DNA from: Diphasiastrum complanatum
Lineage: Eukaryota; Streptophyta; Lycopodiopsida; Lycopodiales; Lycopodiaceae
Assembly: GCA_029204225.1 (NCBI GenBank)
Contig: MU836509.1
Location: 1-25,000, forward strand
Direction of reading: 5' to 3'
Length of the DNA: 25,000 bases
Made by a program: the position numbers and the translations under genes. Under the pieces are notes generated by a model that searched no databases, had not been told where the DNA came from, and was given only the letters and a program-made list of their open reading frames with translations. Each line of letters opens with the position of its first letter. Position 1 is the stretch's first letter. Shown one piece after another: positions 19,601-25,000 of the stretch.

Positions 19601-21297
19601 TCGTGGTCTTGCGGCGATAGCATCACAGTGGACGTCCCATACTGCCCTTTGCCTTTTTGAGGCACCCGCAACTTTACTCTTTATGGCACTTTGAACATGC
19701 TCTTGGGCAGATTGACACTTCCATTTCTTGAACTTCCTTTTTCCCCAAGGCTAAAACCCTCTTGTAGTAGGCGTTTTAGCTCGTTGGCCTTTTCCCATCC
19801 TCATAATACAAGGCCATCTGTAATGTAATGCCTTGTGGAGGCTTGGAGCCCGCTCCTTCCTCACGAAAGGCCGAAGGCTATCACACAAGGCCTCCACAAA
19901 GTGGAATACCTGTAAGAACCTGGGGCTTCCTCTGGTATCCGCATGAAGGCTTCCCTAGAGTTGTTCGCATACTCTTGCACGGACGGATTCCCTCGCTTGA
20001 GACTAGTCCAAGTTTTCATGGCTTGATTCTTCTTGTCCAGAGGTACCCAATTCTCAGCAAACATGTGTTTGAAGGATTCCCAGGTGGCACTTTCCTCCAC
20101 CAACATTGTGCAGTTTGTCGCAAGCGGTATGTAGCTTTAAATGAAGCATAACAATCTCACTACCTATTTGAACGTAATATGTTGTCCTTGATTCTTACAA
20201 TCAACAGATGAGGTCTAGGGAAAATATGTACATTACTATATGAGTTATTGTGGTGTTAACATGATATATTGCTCTTTGGTACTGATACTAGAATCTTCAG
20301 CAAATATTCAGGTATTATACTACACATACCCCTGGACGCATATGCTACTATGTTCACAATTCTAAGAGTTGGTTGGGTACTAATAAACCGAAAACACTCA
20401 GTATATTATAGTGATCGACGCCAATGCAATGTTTGGACTCTAAGAAAGAACCATGTACATGTAGAACATAGAAGTAAATTGTTTCTACACATGATTACAA
20501 GTAAGATAGGTTGTTGGTGGATCTAGAAAGCAAGGATATGCTCAGATTGTTCCACGCTCATATAAGACAACTTGACAGTCTTACATGTCAGGATGGTAAT
20601 AATTTACCCTGATACCGACGAGGACGACCACATCCTACTTGTTACAAAAGTCATATCACTGGACTATAGTAAGCGTAGTGATTTGCAGGATTGTGCATCT
20701 GTTTAGTTTGAATGGGTTTGGTAAACTTGAATGGCATGGATTTGCTCAAGCATCGTTTCATAGAGTCCATTGGCTACCAAGTCCGTTATTAGTACCAATT
20801 GGTTTAGTATGGCACAAATGTGCCCTGATACCAACTTCTATGACTAAACCAGACCTTTTCCGTTTTAATGAATGATTATGGCTGCTTCATAGGATGCTAT
20901 TAGACGATTGTATTGTAATGATAGGATTACTTGCCTAAAACTGATCAGTATGGCGGACCCTGATACGGTGATATTAAGGCAAGACCTACGACATGTTAAG
21001 ATAATGGTAGGGAAGATTGGACTAATTATGATACATTTCAGTTAAGTTGGTAGTGAATCTTGTTTCGGACATGGATAACAACTGATGCTCAGCTATGACA
21101 CCTGTCTTCCTCACTGAACTAACTCGTGCGGTTTTGTTTTGTGGGATGGTGGCAGGTAACAGCTGAGTTTCCTAAAACTTGCTTCACTTTATGGTACTTT
21201 GTTCTGTAAGTTTTTATACAACTTCGTTTAAACCTATTATGCTATAAGACAAAAGGATTCAAAAGATTTCGTATTGACTTGTCAAGAGGGACTAAGT

Positions 21298-21346
<49 letters not shown>

Positions 21347-24300
21347 GTATGTTTTCCTCATCATTGTGGATCCACTTGGCGATGCTCCATTTGAGTTGAA
21401 GGGAAAATTTTGAGCATAGAGGACGAATGGCTGCAAGATGTGTGTTTGAGGCTTTTATTTATAAAACTTGATAAGGAGAAAGGTGGTGTTTCTATTTTTG
21501 GCCTAGAAATGTGGATTGAATGGGCTGAAAGCTAAGTGACATTGCAAATGTGTAGTGTTGGAAGTTTGCAGTATCTTTAACATTCTAGTACATTCTCAGC
21601 TGATGGCGACTTGAAAAACATCCTATCAAATGTTATGGATTTGTTTAAAAGTAGTCTACAAAAACTGTTGTGGAATCTAAAGTGCATTTGAAAAAGCTCT
21701 TCAATATCATTTTATAGTAGATGCCTGGGATTATGCTGCAACCACAATTTCTTGTTTAAAATTTTTTCATCTTTTCTCTTAAATCATTGTGACTTAGAGA
21801 TGCAGGCAGTGCTTTAGAATACAATAAGTTTTTATTCATTCCTTGAACCTTCATTATTGTTTTGTAAGAATTGTTCAAGATATAATCAAAATAGCTTCCA
21901 TTCATGTGGATATTACCATGACTACCGATGTTCATGGTAATTTTTGTTGAAATTGACAATCAAATTCGATCTTTTCATCTTGTTACATTATCACTTGCTC
22001 ACTCACTTTGTGCACTATATGACTTTTGTGCTTCCTCACTTTCTAGCGAAGTTGGTCTGGCTATATGCTGATTGTAGTTATCGTTGAATAATGACATAAT
22101 TATGATCTTTTGAGGCTGTAGAACTAGCATTTGCAACTCTTGATCCGTCCTTGGACATAGGTTAGCTGACTGACTGGCCGTTCTTGATGTCAAATATTGT
22201 TTGCCTTCGTAAGTTTGTGATACCTTGTCATGTTTCTAAATGCTAGGTAAATGTCGGAGGTCTAAAGAATATTATTCAAGCAGTGAAATCTAGCAAAAAT
22301 ATTGGGAAGGTTGTTTATACATCTTCATTTTTTGCTCTTGGACCGACCAATGCTGATGACGTTGTCGATGAAAGCCAGGTACCTAAAAACATGATCTTAT
22401 ATGGGCTGCAATATTTTTGCCAAGTTTTTTTGATCAAGATCAATGACATTGTGATGAGTTACTTAAAAGGACTAACTTTGAGATGCCTTAGGTTTGAACT
22501 GATTTTTTTTCAGGTGACTTCAAGTTTTATTGACAGGAATCTTGAGACTTAGAGGGAAAGTTTGCCCAGGGGATTCCTCCCAAGTTGAAGTGACCATTTT
22601 GCTTAGTGAAGAGTGCATGATATTTTTGCATTGTTAATATGCATCGATAGCTAGAAGCTAACAAATACCAAAGATTAGTGCTAATAAGTTACAACCTAAA
22701 AATTATAGAACACTTAGAACATTAACATGATAGAAACGATAGAGGTGAATACTGTAGAATGTGTAAAGTATAGGCTACATTGACGATCAAATAAGATTGA
22801 TTTTAGATTGATAGAGATTTGCTAGTCATAAGTGAAATGTATGCTATAGCTAAGCAAACCTTATCATAAGCCATCGTGTTGCTAAGGAGCAACTACTTAC
22901 CAAAAAGTCAACCATCAATTATAAGGCTTGTAGGACTTTTTATACTTTCAGTCCTTGAGTTAGTGCTAAAAAGCTATGGCGCAGGGCTAGTGCTTATAAT
23001 CACCATATGACTTAGAGTTATTTCTTATAAATGCCTAATAATATATGATTTTTCAAGGCCCTAAGCAATGTGGTTTTTGTGACATATAAGATTGCTGCAG
23101 ACTCATGGTCCATATTTATGTCCCTGTGCATGATATTTGGCCTATAACTTTTTCTCCTGAAAAGGATACGGTCCTTAATGCTAGCATATTGATTTTCAAA
23201 AATAGAAACTATTCGAAGTGCATTTATTGAAGAAGATGCAGGAAAATGCATATGTCAGAAGAGAAGCCTCAAATTAGAACACGATTGAATGCTATTATAC
23301 CATAGAAGCCACCAAAATTCATGTGATCAAGTAGAAAGTGGAAAGCGGACCTGTAATTGAATACGTGCTCACTGCTCACTATGAGTTACCATACTAGATG
23401 AAGTATACTGTTTTGTATTTGCTGTGTAATATTCTTGCATTTGATATAGGAAAATAGTAAATTTCTTCACCTCTAATCATTACATTTGACGTAAAAAATA
23501 ACTTATTGATTAATGTATTTTTTGATGTCAAGTGAAGTAAGAAAAGTTAGAACATAGTGGTTCTAAAAATCACAATTCAAAATGTTTTGAATAGATTTGA
23601 ATTGAGAAACTAATGAGGATATGTTTACTCTTTTTTGAAATTTGTTTGTTTTCCTGATTATTTTGGGTGATTGAAAAGGGTTTCTTAAATACTTTACAAT
23701 TGCAATTCGAGTATTCAGATTTTTGAATTTTTCAATTGTAGACTACAACAACATGCGCTTAAACAGTATATGTGCCACTATTGTGGTAGTGATAGCTGGA
23801 TGTATTCTAAAGCTAATCTAAGCCTATAAACGTAACTCTGATACTGGAAAGCTGCTCCTCTCCCTATTCAATCAAAATTCAATGATGAGATATTTATACT
23901 ATATGAGTCCACAAATCGGGGTAAGGCCCAATACCGACCATGTCTTTAGTAAACGCAATACAATAAATGACGGACCTAATGCCCCAAATTACATGGTGAA
24001 AATGAGAAATAATACAGGTGCAGATCCATGGTCCATTAGATTTTCTTGTATGTGATATTTGGGCCATAAGTTGACATAAGCACAATTTGTGTTATTGAAT
24101 TCCTGTGTTCTTCAAAAGAATATTAGCGAGATATAAAATTTTGAATGATTGGGAGATCTTCTAACTAGGTAAAATGCTGGTGATTTTTTAATTTCAGGTG
24201 CATTCTAGGAAGTGTTATTGCACAGAGTATGAGAGGTCCAAAGTGGAAGCGGATGACATTGCACATGAAGCTGCAAAGGATTTTCCACTTGTTATTGTGT

Positions 24301-24359
24301 ACCCTGGTGTCATTTATGGACCTGGGAAGCTCACTCGAGGGAACATTGTCACTGAGATC
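6547..24359 (+). CDS. FLDH-like: Farnesol dehydrogenase-like NAD(P)-binding protein (first three exons; frame broken in exon 1)
   Basis: This is an extended short-chain dehydrogenase/reductase. The closest family known to me is Arabidopsis FLDH (At4g33360), an NAD+-dependent farnesol dehydrogenase that oxidises farnesol to farnesal in isoprenoid salvage and affects abscisic-acid responses. Exons 6547-6803, 22247-22378 and 24198-24359 join in phase 0 with GT/AG introns and together give about 184 codons, roughly half of the family's length of about 340. The cofactor motif TGGTGYLG is in exon 1, the catalytic serine region YTSSFFALG in exon 2, and the catalytic YxxxK (YERSK) plus YPGVIYGPG in exon 3. 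Later exons must lie beyond the window. A one-base deletion in exon 1 breaks the frame. The exact substrate is inferred; other dihydroflavonol-reductase-like activities are possible. Confidence 0.85.
6804..7564 (+). other. Start of intron 1, before the nested retroelements
   Basis: Intron 1 runs 6804-22246 (about 15.4 kb). This first part holds no recognised domain. It probably includes the unrecognised 5' end (LTR and leader) of the plus-strand Gypsy relic that follows, but I found no LTR boundary or primer-binding site here. Confidence 0.5.
7565..7579 (+). repeat. Two plant telomere-type units (telo-box)
   Basis: Two direct TTTAGGG units (7565-7571 and 7572-7578). Such short interstitial telo-boxes are common in plants and may be chance here. 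Confidence 0.5.
7614..7669 (+). repeat. (GA)n microsatellite
   Basis: Near-continuous GA dinucleotides at 7614-7659, interrupted once by AT at about 7641, then a short alternating cgcgcg run. Probably within the 5' part of the plus-strand Gypsy relic. Confidence 0.95.
7759..8678 (+). pseudogene. Gypsy relic 1 gag (N-terminal and central part)
   Basis: One frame runs almost throughout. It includes [17 protein letters not shown] (about 7984), VEATYQL, then [13 protein letters not shown] and [19 protein letters not shown] (8155-8277), the core of the Retrotrans_gag domain, followed by [10 protein letters not shown] and a basic, Gly/Gln/Lys-rich tail. Six in-frame stops interrupt it: TGA at 7828 and TAG at 7981, 8059, 8290, 8317 and 8365. 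Near 8639, one base out of frame, lies the start of the zinc knuckle, [13 protein letters not shown], whose last cysteine codon sits in the Copia target site (8674-8678). The spacing C-x2-C-x3-H-x4-C has one residue fewer than the usual x4, and the minus-strand relic shares this. Gag would package element RNA into particles; this copy is dead. Confidence 0.85.
8674..8678. repeat. Target-site duplication, left copy (Copia element B)
   Basis: atgtc, identical to 17734-17738. Both directly flank the LTRs at 8679 and 17733. Confidence 0.95.
8679..9129 (-). repeat. 3' LTR of Copia B
   Basis: Begins TGTAGGAAAG and ends CTAACA in plus orientation (TGTTAG...CCTACA on the coding strand). It matches 17282-17733 nearly end to end. 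It contains a GGGCGCCC palindrome (8754-8761) and a short GA tract. Confidence 0.97.
9130..9137 (-). other. Polypurine tract of Copia B
   Basis: Minus-strand AAGGAGGG directly upstream of the 3' LTR, priming plus-strand DNA synthesis. The same octamer precedes the 3' LTR of element C at 16448-16455. Confidence 0.9.
9167..9665 (-). pseudogene. Copia B RNase H domain
   Basis: The RNase H (RNase_HI_RT_Ty1) signature is clear. [34 protein letters not shown], the motif [14 protein letters not shown] and [13 protein letters not shown] occur in order, then the C-terminal [20 protein letters not shown], ending at a stop at 9167-9169 only 30 nt before the polypurine tract. The acidic residues expected of the catalytic site (D, E, D) are present. 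The reading uses at least two minus-strand frames, so small frameshifts separate the parts. The domain degrades RNA in the RNA:DNA hybrid during reverse transcription. Confidence 0.92.
9709..10938 (-). pseudogene. Copia B reverse transcriptase domain with upstream linker
   Basis: From the right: a Gln-rich linker, then [71 protein letters not shown], the catalytic YVDD (10117-10128), [25 protein letters not shown] and the connection region ending near 9709. This matches RVT_2 of Copia. Frameshifts occur after YKIK, around 10370-10400 and before YVDD, and an in-frame break divides the catalytic half. Reverse transcriptase would copy element RNA into cDNA in the particle; this copy cannot give a full-length enzyme. 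Confidence 0.93.
10813..10956 (-). repeat. Periodic GGACAGC repeat units encoding the pre-RT linker of Copia B
   Basis: On the coding strand GGACAGC (once GGACAAC) starts units at 10956, 10926, 10896, 10863 and 10819, spacing 30, 30, 33 and 44 nt. They encode GQQ/GQP-type turns in a hydrophilic linker. The same spacing series is found in element C at 15781-15894. Confidence 0.85.
11114..12176 (-). pseudogene. Copia B integrase (GAG-pre-integrase, core and C-terminal part)
   Basis: The best-preserved gene in the window. The zinc-binding N-terminus reads [17 protein letters not shown] and CEGCILGK (HHCC). The core (rve) follows in an uninterrupted run 11226-11945 with the three catalytic acids in [19 protein letters not shown] and VAERKNRTL, and [12 protein letters not shown] typical of Copia. 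After [12 protein letters not shown] and [10 protein letters not shown], a frameshift near 11230 leads to [11 protein letters not shown]. One in-frame TAG (about 11961) separates the pre-integrase part from the core. Integrase inserts the cDNA into host DNA with 5-bp staggered cuts, consistent with the 5-bp duplications seen here. Confidence 0.94.
12192..12443 (-). pseudogene. Copia B protease
   Basis: The retropepsin-like region has the active-site motif in [11 protein letters not shown], followed by [16 protein letters not shown] and [15 protein letters not shown] stop sits just before it (minus-strand ...TAG CCC ATT GAA TGG). A frameshift near 12270 moves the homologous reading (family pattern [12 protein letters not shown]) into another frame, returning to the integrase frame by about 12150. 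It would cleave the Gag-Pol polyprotein. Confidence 0.9.
12610..13477 (-). pseudogene. Copia B gag
   Basis: Start chosen at 13477 ([12 protein letters not shown]); an in-frame upstream ATG at 13531 exists, but element C starts its homologous gag at the same MA position. Conserved Gag blocks are [41 protein letters not shown] and [13 protein letters not shown]. Near 12895 a TAG and a frameshift move the reading to a second frame with [13 protein letters not shown], a Lys-rich tail and the CCHC knuckle [14 protein letters not shown] (12640-12681). An Asp/Ser/His low-complexity run (gat/gatgatgat, about 13270-13300) lies in the middle. Gag forms the particle shell and binds element RNA. Confidence 0.92.
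13478..13805 (-). other. Copia B 5' leader, part next to gag
   Basis: Non-coding leader between gag and the element C insertion. It contains agggcgctttcaacagccc-type sequence (coding strand), homologous to the end of element C's leader near 14810. The leader continues at 16903-17269 on the other side of the insertion. Confidence 0.8.
13806..13810. repeat. Target-site duplication, left copy (element C)
   Basis: gacct, identical to 16898-16902. Both flank the LTR ends at 13811 and 16897. Confidence 0.95.
13811..14268 (+). repeat. 5' LTR of element C
   Basis: TGTTAGAAGT...TTCCTACA, matching 16456-16897. A TATA-like tatttatatg near 14094 and pyrimidine-rich U5 with GGCGCC (14170-14175) are visible. 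It carries 14 extra bases near 14122 relative to the right copy. Confidence 0.96.
14269..14280 (+). other. Primer-binding site of element C
   Basis: TGGTATCAGAGC, perfectly complementary to the 3' end of plant initiator tRNA-Met as used by most plant Copia elements, immediately after the LTR. Confidence 0.95.
14281..15107 (+). repeat. Element C leader with internal repeats and GGCGCC palindromes
   Basis: The 0.8-kb untranslated leader is built of degenerate repeats. Bases 14351-14422 and 14666-14738 are two copies of one block (tcagcacc..tgctgatttt, gtgaagatccg, then a purine-rich gcaggagggtgcc/ggaagaaggcgct end). GGGCGCCC occurs at 14305, 14451 and 14618, with GGCGCC at 14501; similar near-matches lie near 14417, 14733 and 14971. 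There is no long open frame. The Copia B leader contains related blocks. Confidence 0.8.
15108..15311 (+). pseudogene. Element C shortened gag
   Basis: ATG at 15108 begins [20 protein letters not shown], aligned with the Copia B gag start, then [11 protein letters not shown]. Relative to Copia B a central piece of about 60 residues is missing; the reading resumes with [20 protein letters not shown] and stops at 15311. The rest of Gag, including the zinc knuckle, is lost. At most a 67-residue fragment could be made. Confidence 0.8.
15357..15698 (+). other. Element C-specific open frame of unknown function (113 codons)
   Basis: An open frame follows the shortened gag. It contains a duplicated motif ([15 protein letters not shown] and [13 protein letters not shown], about 120 nt apart) and near 15612-15670 a tandem pair of nucleotide units built on ttcaaagtggca. 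No known domain is recognised. It corresponds in position to the deleted protease/integrase region and may be the N-terminal side of the repeat-built linker rather than a gene. Confidence 0.4.
15673..16269 (+). pseudogene. Element C linker and start of RT region
   Basis: A 198-codon open frame. Its first half ([47 protein letters not shown]) is a clear homologue of the Copia B pre-RT linker. The second half keeps only a blurred match to the first RT block ([20 protein letters not shown]) and then becomes unrelated hydrophobic sequence ending at 16269. The catalytic RT motifs are absent. GGACAGC-type units start at 15781, 15811, 15844 (by its GGACAGC) and 15888 (GGATAGC). Confidence 0.75.
16448..16455 (+). 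other. Polypurine tract of element C
   Basis: AAGGAGGG immediately before the 3' LTR, identical to that of Copia B. Confidence 0.9.
16456..16897 (+). repeat. 3' LTR of element C
   Basis: TGTTAGAAGT...TTCCTACA, matching 13811-14268 with about eight substitutions and a 14-base indel. Followed directly by the duplication gacct. Confidence 0.96.
16898..16902. repeat. Target-site duplication, right copy (element C)
   Basis: gacct, identical to 13806-13810. Confidence 0.95.
16903..17269 (-). other. Copia B 5' leader, part next to the LTR
   Basis: Non-coding leader between the primer-binding site and the element C insertion. It has GGGCGCCC at 16930-16937 and several near-copies (near 17021, 17091, 17120 and 17236), spaced as in element C's leader. 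Confidence 0.8.
17270..17281 (-). other. Primer-binding site of Copia B
   Basis: Minus-strand TGGTATCAGAGC, a perfect initiator-tRNA-Met type site abutting the 5' LTR. Confidence 0.95.
17282..17733 (-). repeat. 5' LTR of Copia B
   Basis: 452 bases, matching 8679-9129. It carries GGGCGCCC at 17357-17364. The ends TGTAGG...CTAACA (plus strand) abut the primer-binding site and the atgtc duplication. Confidence 0.97.
17734..17738. repeat. Target-site duplication, right copy (Copia element B)
   Basis: atgtc, identical to 8674-8678. Confidence 0.95.
17739..18371 (+). pseudogene. Gypsy relic 1 gag end and aspartic protease
   Basis: Immediately after the duplication the zinc-knuckle frame resumes as [20 protein letters not shown], the Gag C-terminus. 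The retropepsin-like protease follows: [20 protein letters not shown] (catalytic aspartate at 17984-17986), then [21 protein letters not shown] and MPLTIL. Stops at 17936 and 18152 and later shifts break it. The active site reads D-I-G where Gypsy and Copia proteases normally have D-S-G or D-T-G. The tail [14 protein letters not shown] near 18332 matches the protease/RT spacer of the minus-strand relic. The sequence switches strand at about 18372. Confidence 0.85.
18372..18990 (-). pseudogene. Gypsy relic 2 reverse transcriptase, N-terminal part
   Basis: The pre-RT and finger regions are clear: [31 protein letters not shown], then [61 protein letters not shown] and [10 protein letters not shown] at the left edge. 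The domain is cut off before the catalytic YxDD motif. A TGA near 18700 and several frameshifts add to the damage. Confidence 0.88.
18956..19345 (-). pseudogene. Gypsy relic 2 aspartic protease
   Basis: Retropepsin-like region with [33 protein letters not shown] and [19 protein letters not shown]. As in relic 1 the active site is D-I-G. The adjoining TATQLRKAH stretch matches relic 1 near 18332. A deletion relative to relic 1 shortens the segment after the active site. Confidence 0.8.
19400..20157 (-). pseudogene. Gypsy relic 2 gag
   Basis: Retrotrans_gag core: KATYRL and QCWW near 20130, [53 protein letters not shown]. Past a frameshift come [11 protein letters not shown], a basic region, and the zinc knuckle [13 protein letters not shown] near 19540-19580, with the same C-x2-C-x3-H-x4-C spacing as relic 1. 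The end near 19430-19500 matches relic 1's Gag tail ([13 protein letters not shown]). Several stops and shifts; not functional. Confidence 0.85.
20158..21300 (-). other. Probable 5' leader and LTR region of Gypsy relic 2
   Basis: No coding domain. A minus-strand sequence TGGTATCAGGGC (20822-20833) matches the initiator-tRNA-Met primer site at 11 of 12 positions and lies about 0.7 kb upstream of gag, as expected for a leader. The LTR would then start within a few bases, about 20834-20840, and run right. Its far end is not visible. Similar ctgatac words occur near 20280, 20609 and 20957. Confidence 0.4.
21301..21342 (+). repeat. (CT)21 microsatellite
   Basis: Perfect run of 21 CT units. Confidence 0.98.
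21343..22246 (+). other. End of intron 1
   Basis: AT-rich intron sequence with no recognised domain or repeat. The acceptor tgctag at 22241-22246 precedes exon 2, with a weak pyrimidine tract (tgtttctaa). Confidence 0.6.
22247..22378 (+). CDS. FLDH-like: FLDH-like exon 2
   Basis: A 44-codon, phase-0 exon: [16 protein letters not shown], then [20 protein letters not shown] and [12 protein letters not shown] and YTSSFFALG are strongly conserved in the FLDH family; the serine pair is in the position of the catalytic serine of the Ser-Tyr-Lys triad. It is flanked by AG at 22245-22246 and GT at 22379. No stop or shift is seen, so this exon looks under coding constraint. Confidence 0.93.
23095..23161 (-). 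repeat. Dispersed repeat copy 1
   Basis: Shares catggtccat, then tgatatttgg and cctataac with copy 2, in the same orientation, and matches copy 3 on the opposite strand (agttataggccaaa, tcatgcaca, atatggaccatg). Confidence 0.7.
23925..24075 (-). repeat. Dispersed repeat copy 2
   Basis: Best matched to copy 3 in inverted orientation: ggcccaatac at 23927 mirrors gtattgggcc at 24700, and gatccatggtccat at 24023 mirrors atggaccatggatc at 24595. Identity is moderate. A minus-strand short open frame with GPWI and VGIGP parallels one in copy 3. Confidence 0.7.
24198..24359 (+). CDS. FLDH-like: FLDH-like exon 3 (catalytic YxxxK)
   Basis: A 54-codon, phase-0 exon starting [20 protein letters not shown]. 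The catalytic Tyr and Lys are in YERSK (about residues 141 and 145 of the protein if exon 1 is read in its homologous frame). It continues with [20 protein letters not shown], a family signature that helps shape the substrate pocket, and ends IVTEI before donor GTATGT at 24360. Open and undamaged. Confidence 0.94.
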
Positions 24360-25000
24360 GTATGTCTTCTGTCACTTTTTGCATCTCAAAGAAAGATCTA
24401 ACAATGATTTTGATAAGTATGGAATTTTTCTTTTTTCTTGGACTCGCGTACGCTGCAGTATGTTTTCAATTGCATGGATTTCACAATAATCACAATTTTC
24501 CATTGTTAATTTCATATTTATTGACACCAAGGAAAATATTTTTTTTTAAGGAGAGAGTTATAGGCCAAAATTCATGCACAAAGAAACATCTATATGGACC
24601 ATGGATCATAATTGATATTATTTGTTATGCGGATTATATATTCTGGGTACTTGGATCCATGTGTTACTATTTGGTAGTTGAGAGACATAGATTGGCTAGT
24701 ATTGGGCCTTAAAGGTTGGTCATTGCCCTAACCTTGGCTCTTGGGTTTTCTAAAAGTATAAGTAGGCTAGTAGGTCTCATTATATGTGGTTGAATCATTG
24801 TTTAGTTGCTTAAGTCGAAGTGGTTGCAAGTAGCTTCAACATAGCATCAATTATGCTCTTTAGATTACAAATTACTCGTGGAGACCATTTTTGTCCCAAT
24901 TATCATGGTTGGTCTTCAACGCATTGTCAATATAGTTGTAGTCTCCTTTCTCAATTCCCTATGTTATGTTATGTTTTAACCATATGTATAACGCACCACC
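24360..25000 (+). other. Start of intron 3 (continues beyond the window)
   Basis: No further exon of the family (expected to continue with an ERF.GRLPG-like block) was found. It contains dispersed repeat copy 3; 24720-25000 shows nothing recognisable. Confidence 0.7.
24550..24713 (+). repeat. Dispersed repeat copy 3
   Basis: Opposite orientation to copies 1 and 2. The left half matches copy 1 closely (ttataggccaaa, catgcaca, atatggaccatg) and the whole matches copy 2. Family (SINE, MITE or other) not determined. Confidence 0.7.

Larger units (their letters stand above)
18372..20157 (-). mobile_element. Ty3/Gypsy relic 2, minus strand, truncated in RT
   Basis: Read from right to left it gives gag (20157-19400), protease (about 19340-18990) and the first half of RT (about 18900-18372), the normal Gypsy order. 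It is homologous to Gypsy relic 1 in gag and protease (roughly 70% identical residues in the best gag stretch, by eye). It ends at about 18372 inside RT, where it meets relic 1 head to head. A primer-binding-site-like sequence to its right (20822-20833) may mark its 5' end. Confidence 0.85.
22379..24197 (+). other. Intron 2
   Basis: 1,819 bases between cag|GTACCT and ttaatttcAG|. It holds two copies of a dispersed repeat (23095-23161 and 23925-24075). The rest (22379-23090 and 23165-23920) shows nothing recognisable. Confidence 0.85.

Noticed and set aside
21301-21342. CT tract as a functional promoter element
   Set aside because: A perfect dinucleotide run deep in an intron is most simply a microsatellite.
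24362-24712. 116-codon open frame after exon 3
   Set aside because: Starts inside exon 3 in the wrong frame and runs through intron and dispersed repeat copy 3; it lacks any match to the next FLDH block.
1-25000. CRISPR arrays, rRNA, or prokaryotic operons
   Set aside because: No regularly spaced identical repeats with unique spacers, no rRNA signatures, and clear spliced plant gene structure.

Overview
The window is a repeat-dense plant nuclear sequence. The only host gene seen is a plus-strand NAD(P)-binding epimerase/dehydrogenase of the farnesol dehydrogenase (FLDH) type. Three phase-0 exons are visible (6547-6803, 22247-22378, 24198-24359) and the rest lies beyond base 25000. Intron 1 is about 15.4 kb and is largely made of LTR retrotransposons. 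Such long, retroelement-filled introns suggest a large-genome seed plant, most likely a gymnosperm; this is inference and no species can be named. Exon 1 carries a one-base deletion at about 6616-6618 that shifts the frame, so the gene is a pseudogene, a mutant allele, or locally mis-sequenced.

Left of the gene (1-6546): a minus-strand Copia relic (gag and a protease scrap, primer-binding site, one long LTR of roughly 1.1 kb); a broken plus-strand coding relic resembling the DUF7869 transposon-associated family; a related LTR fragment in the opposite orientation; a decayed coding region of unknown family (about 3468-4160); and about 2 kb with little recognisable content.

Intron 1 holds a three-level nest that target-site duplications (TSDs) resolve. 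A plus-strand Ty3/Gypsy relic (gag 7759-8678, gag end and protease 17739-18371) was split inside its gag zinc knuckle by a minus-strand Copia element (8679-17733; TSD atgtc). The 5' leader of that Copia was then hit by a smaller plus-strand relative (13811-16897; TSD gacct) that has lost integrase, most of RT and RNase H and so must be non-autonomous. After the Gypsy protease the sequence switches at about 18372 into a second Gypsy relic on the minus strand (RT, protease, gag; 18372-20157), giving an inverted head-to-head arrangement with no LTR between the halves.

The two Copia-type elements share homologous LTRs, an initiator-tRNA-Met type primer-binding site, the same polypurine tract, a leader studded with the palindrome GGGCGCCC, and a linker before RT built of units starting GGACAGC with the same 30/33/44-nt spacing. 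Introns 2 and 3 contain three copies of a short dispersed repeat. No tRNA, rRNA, CRISPR or prokaryotic feature was found.
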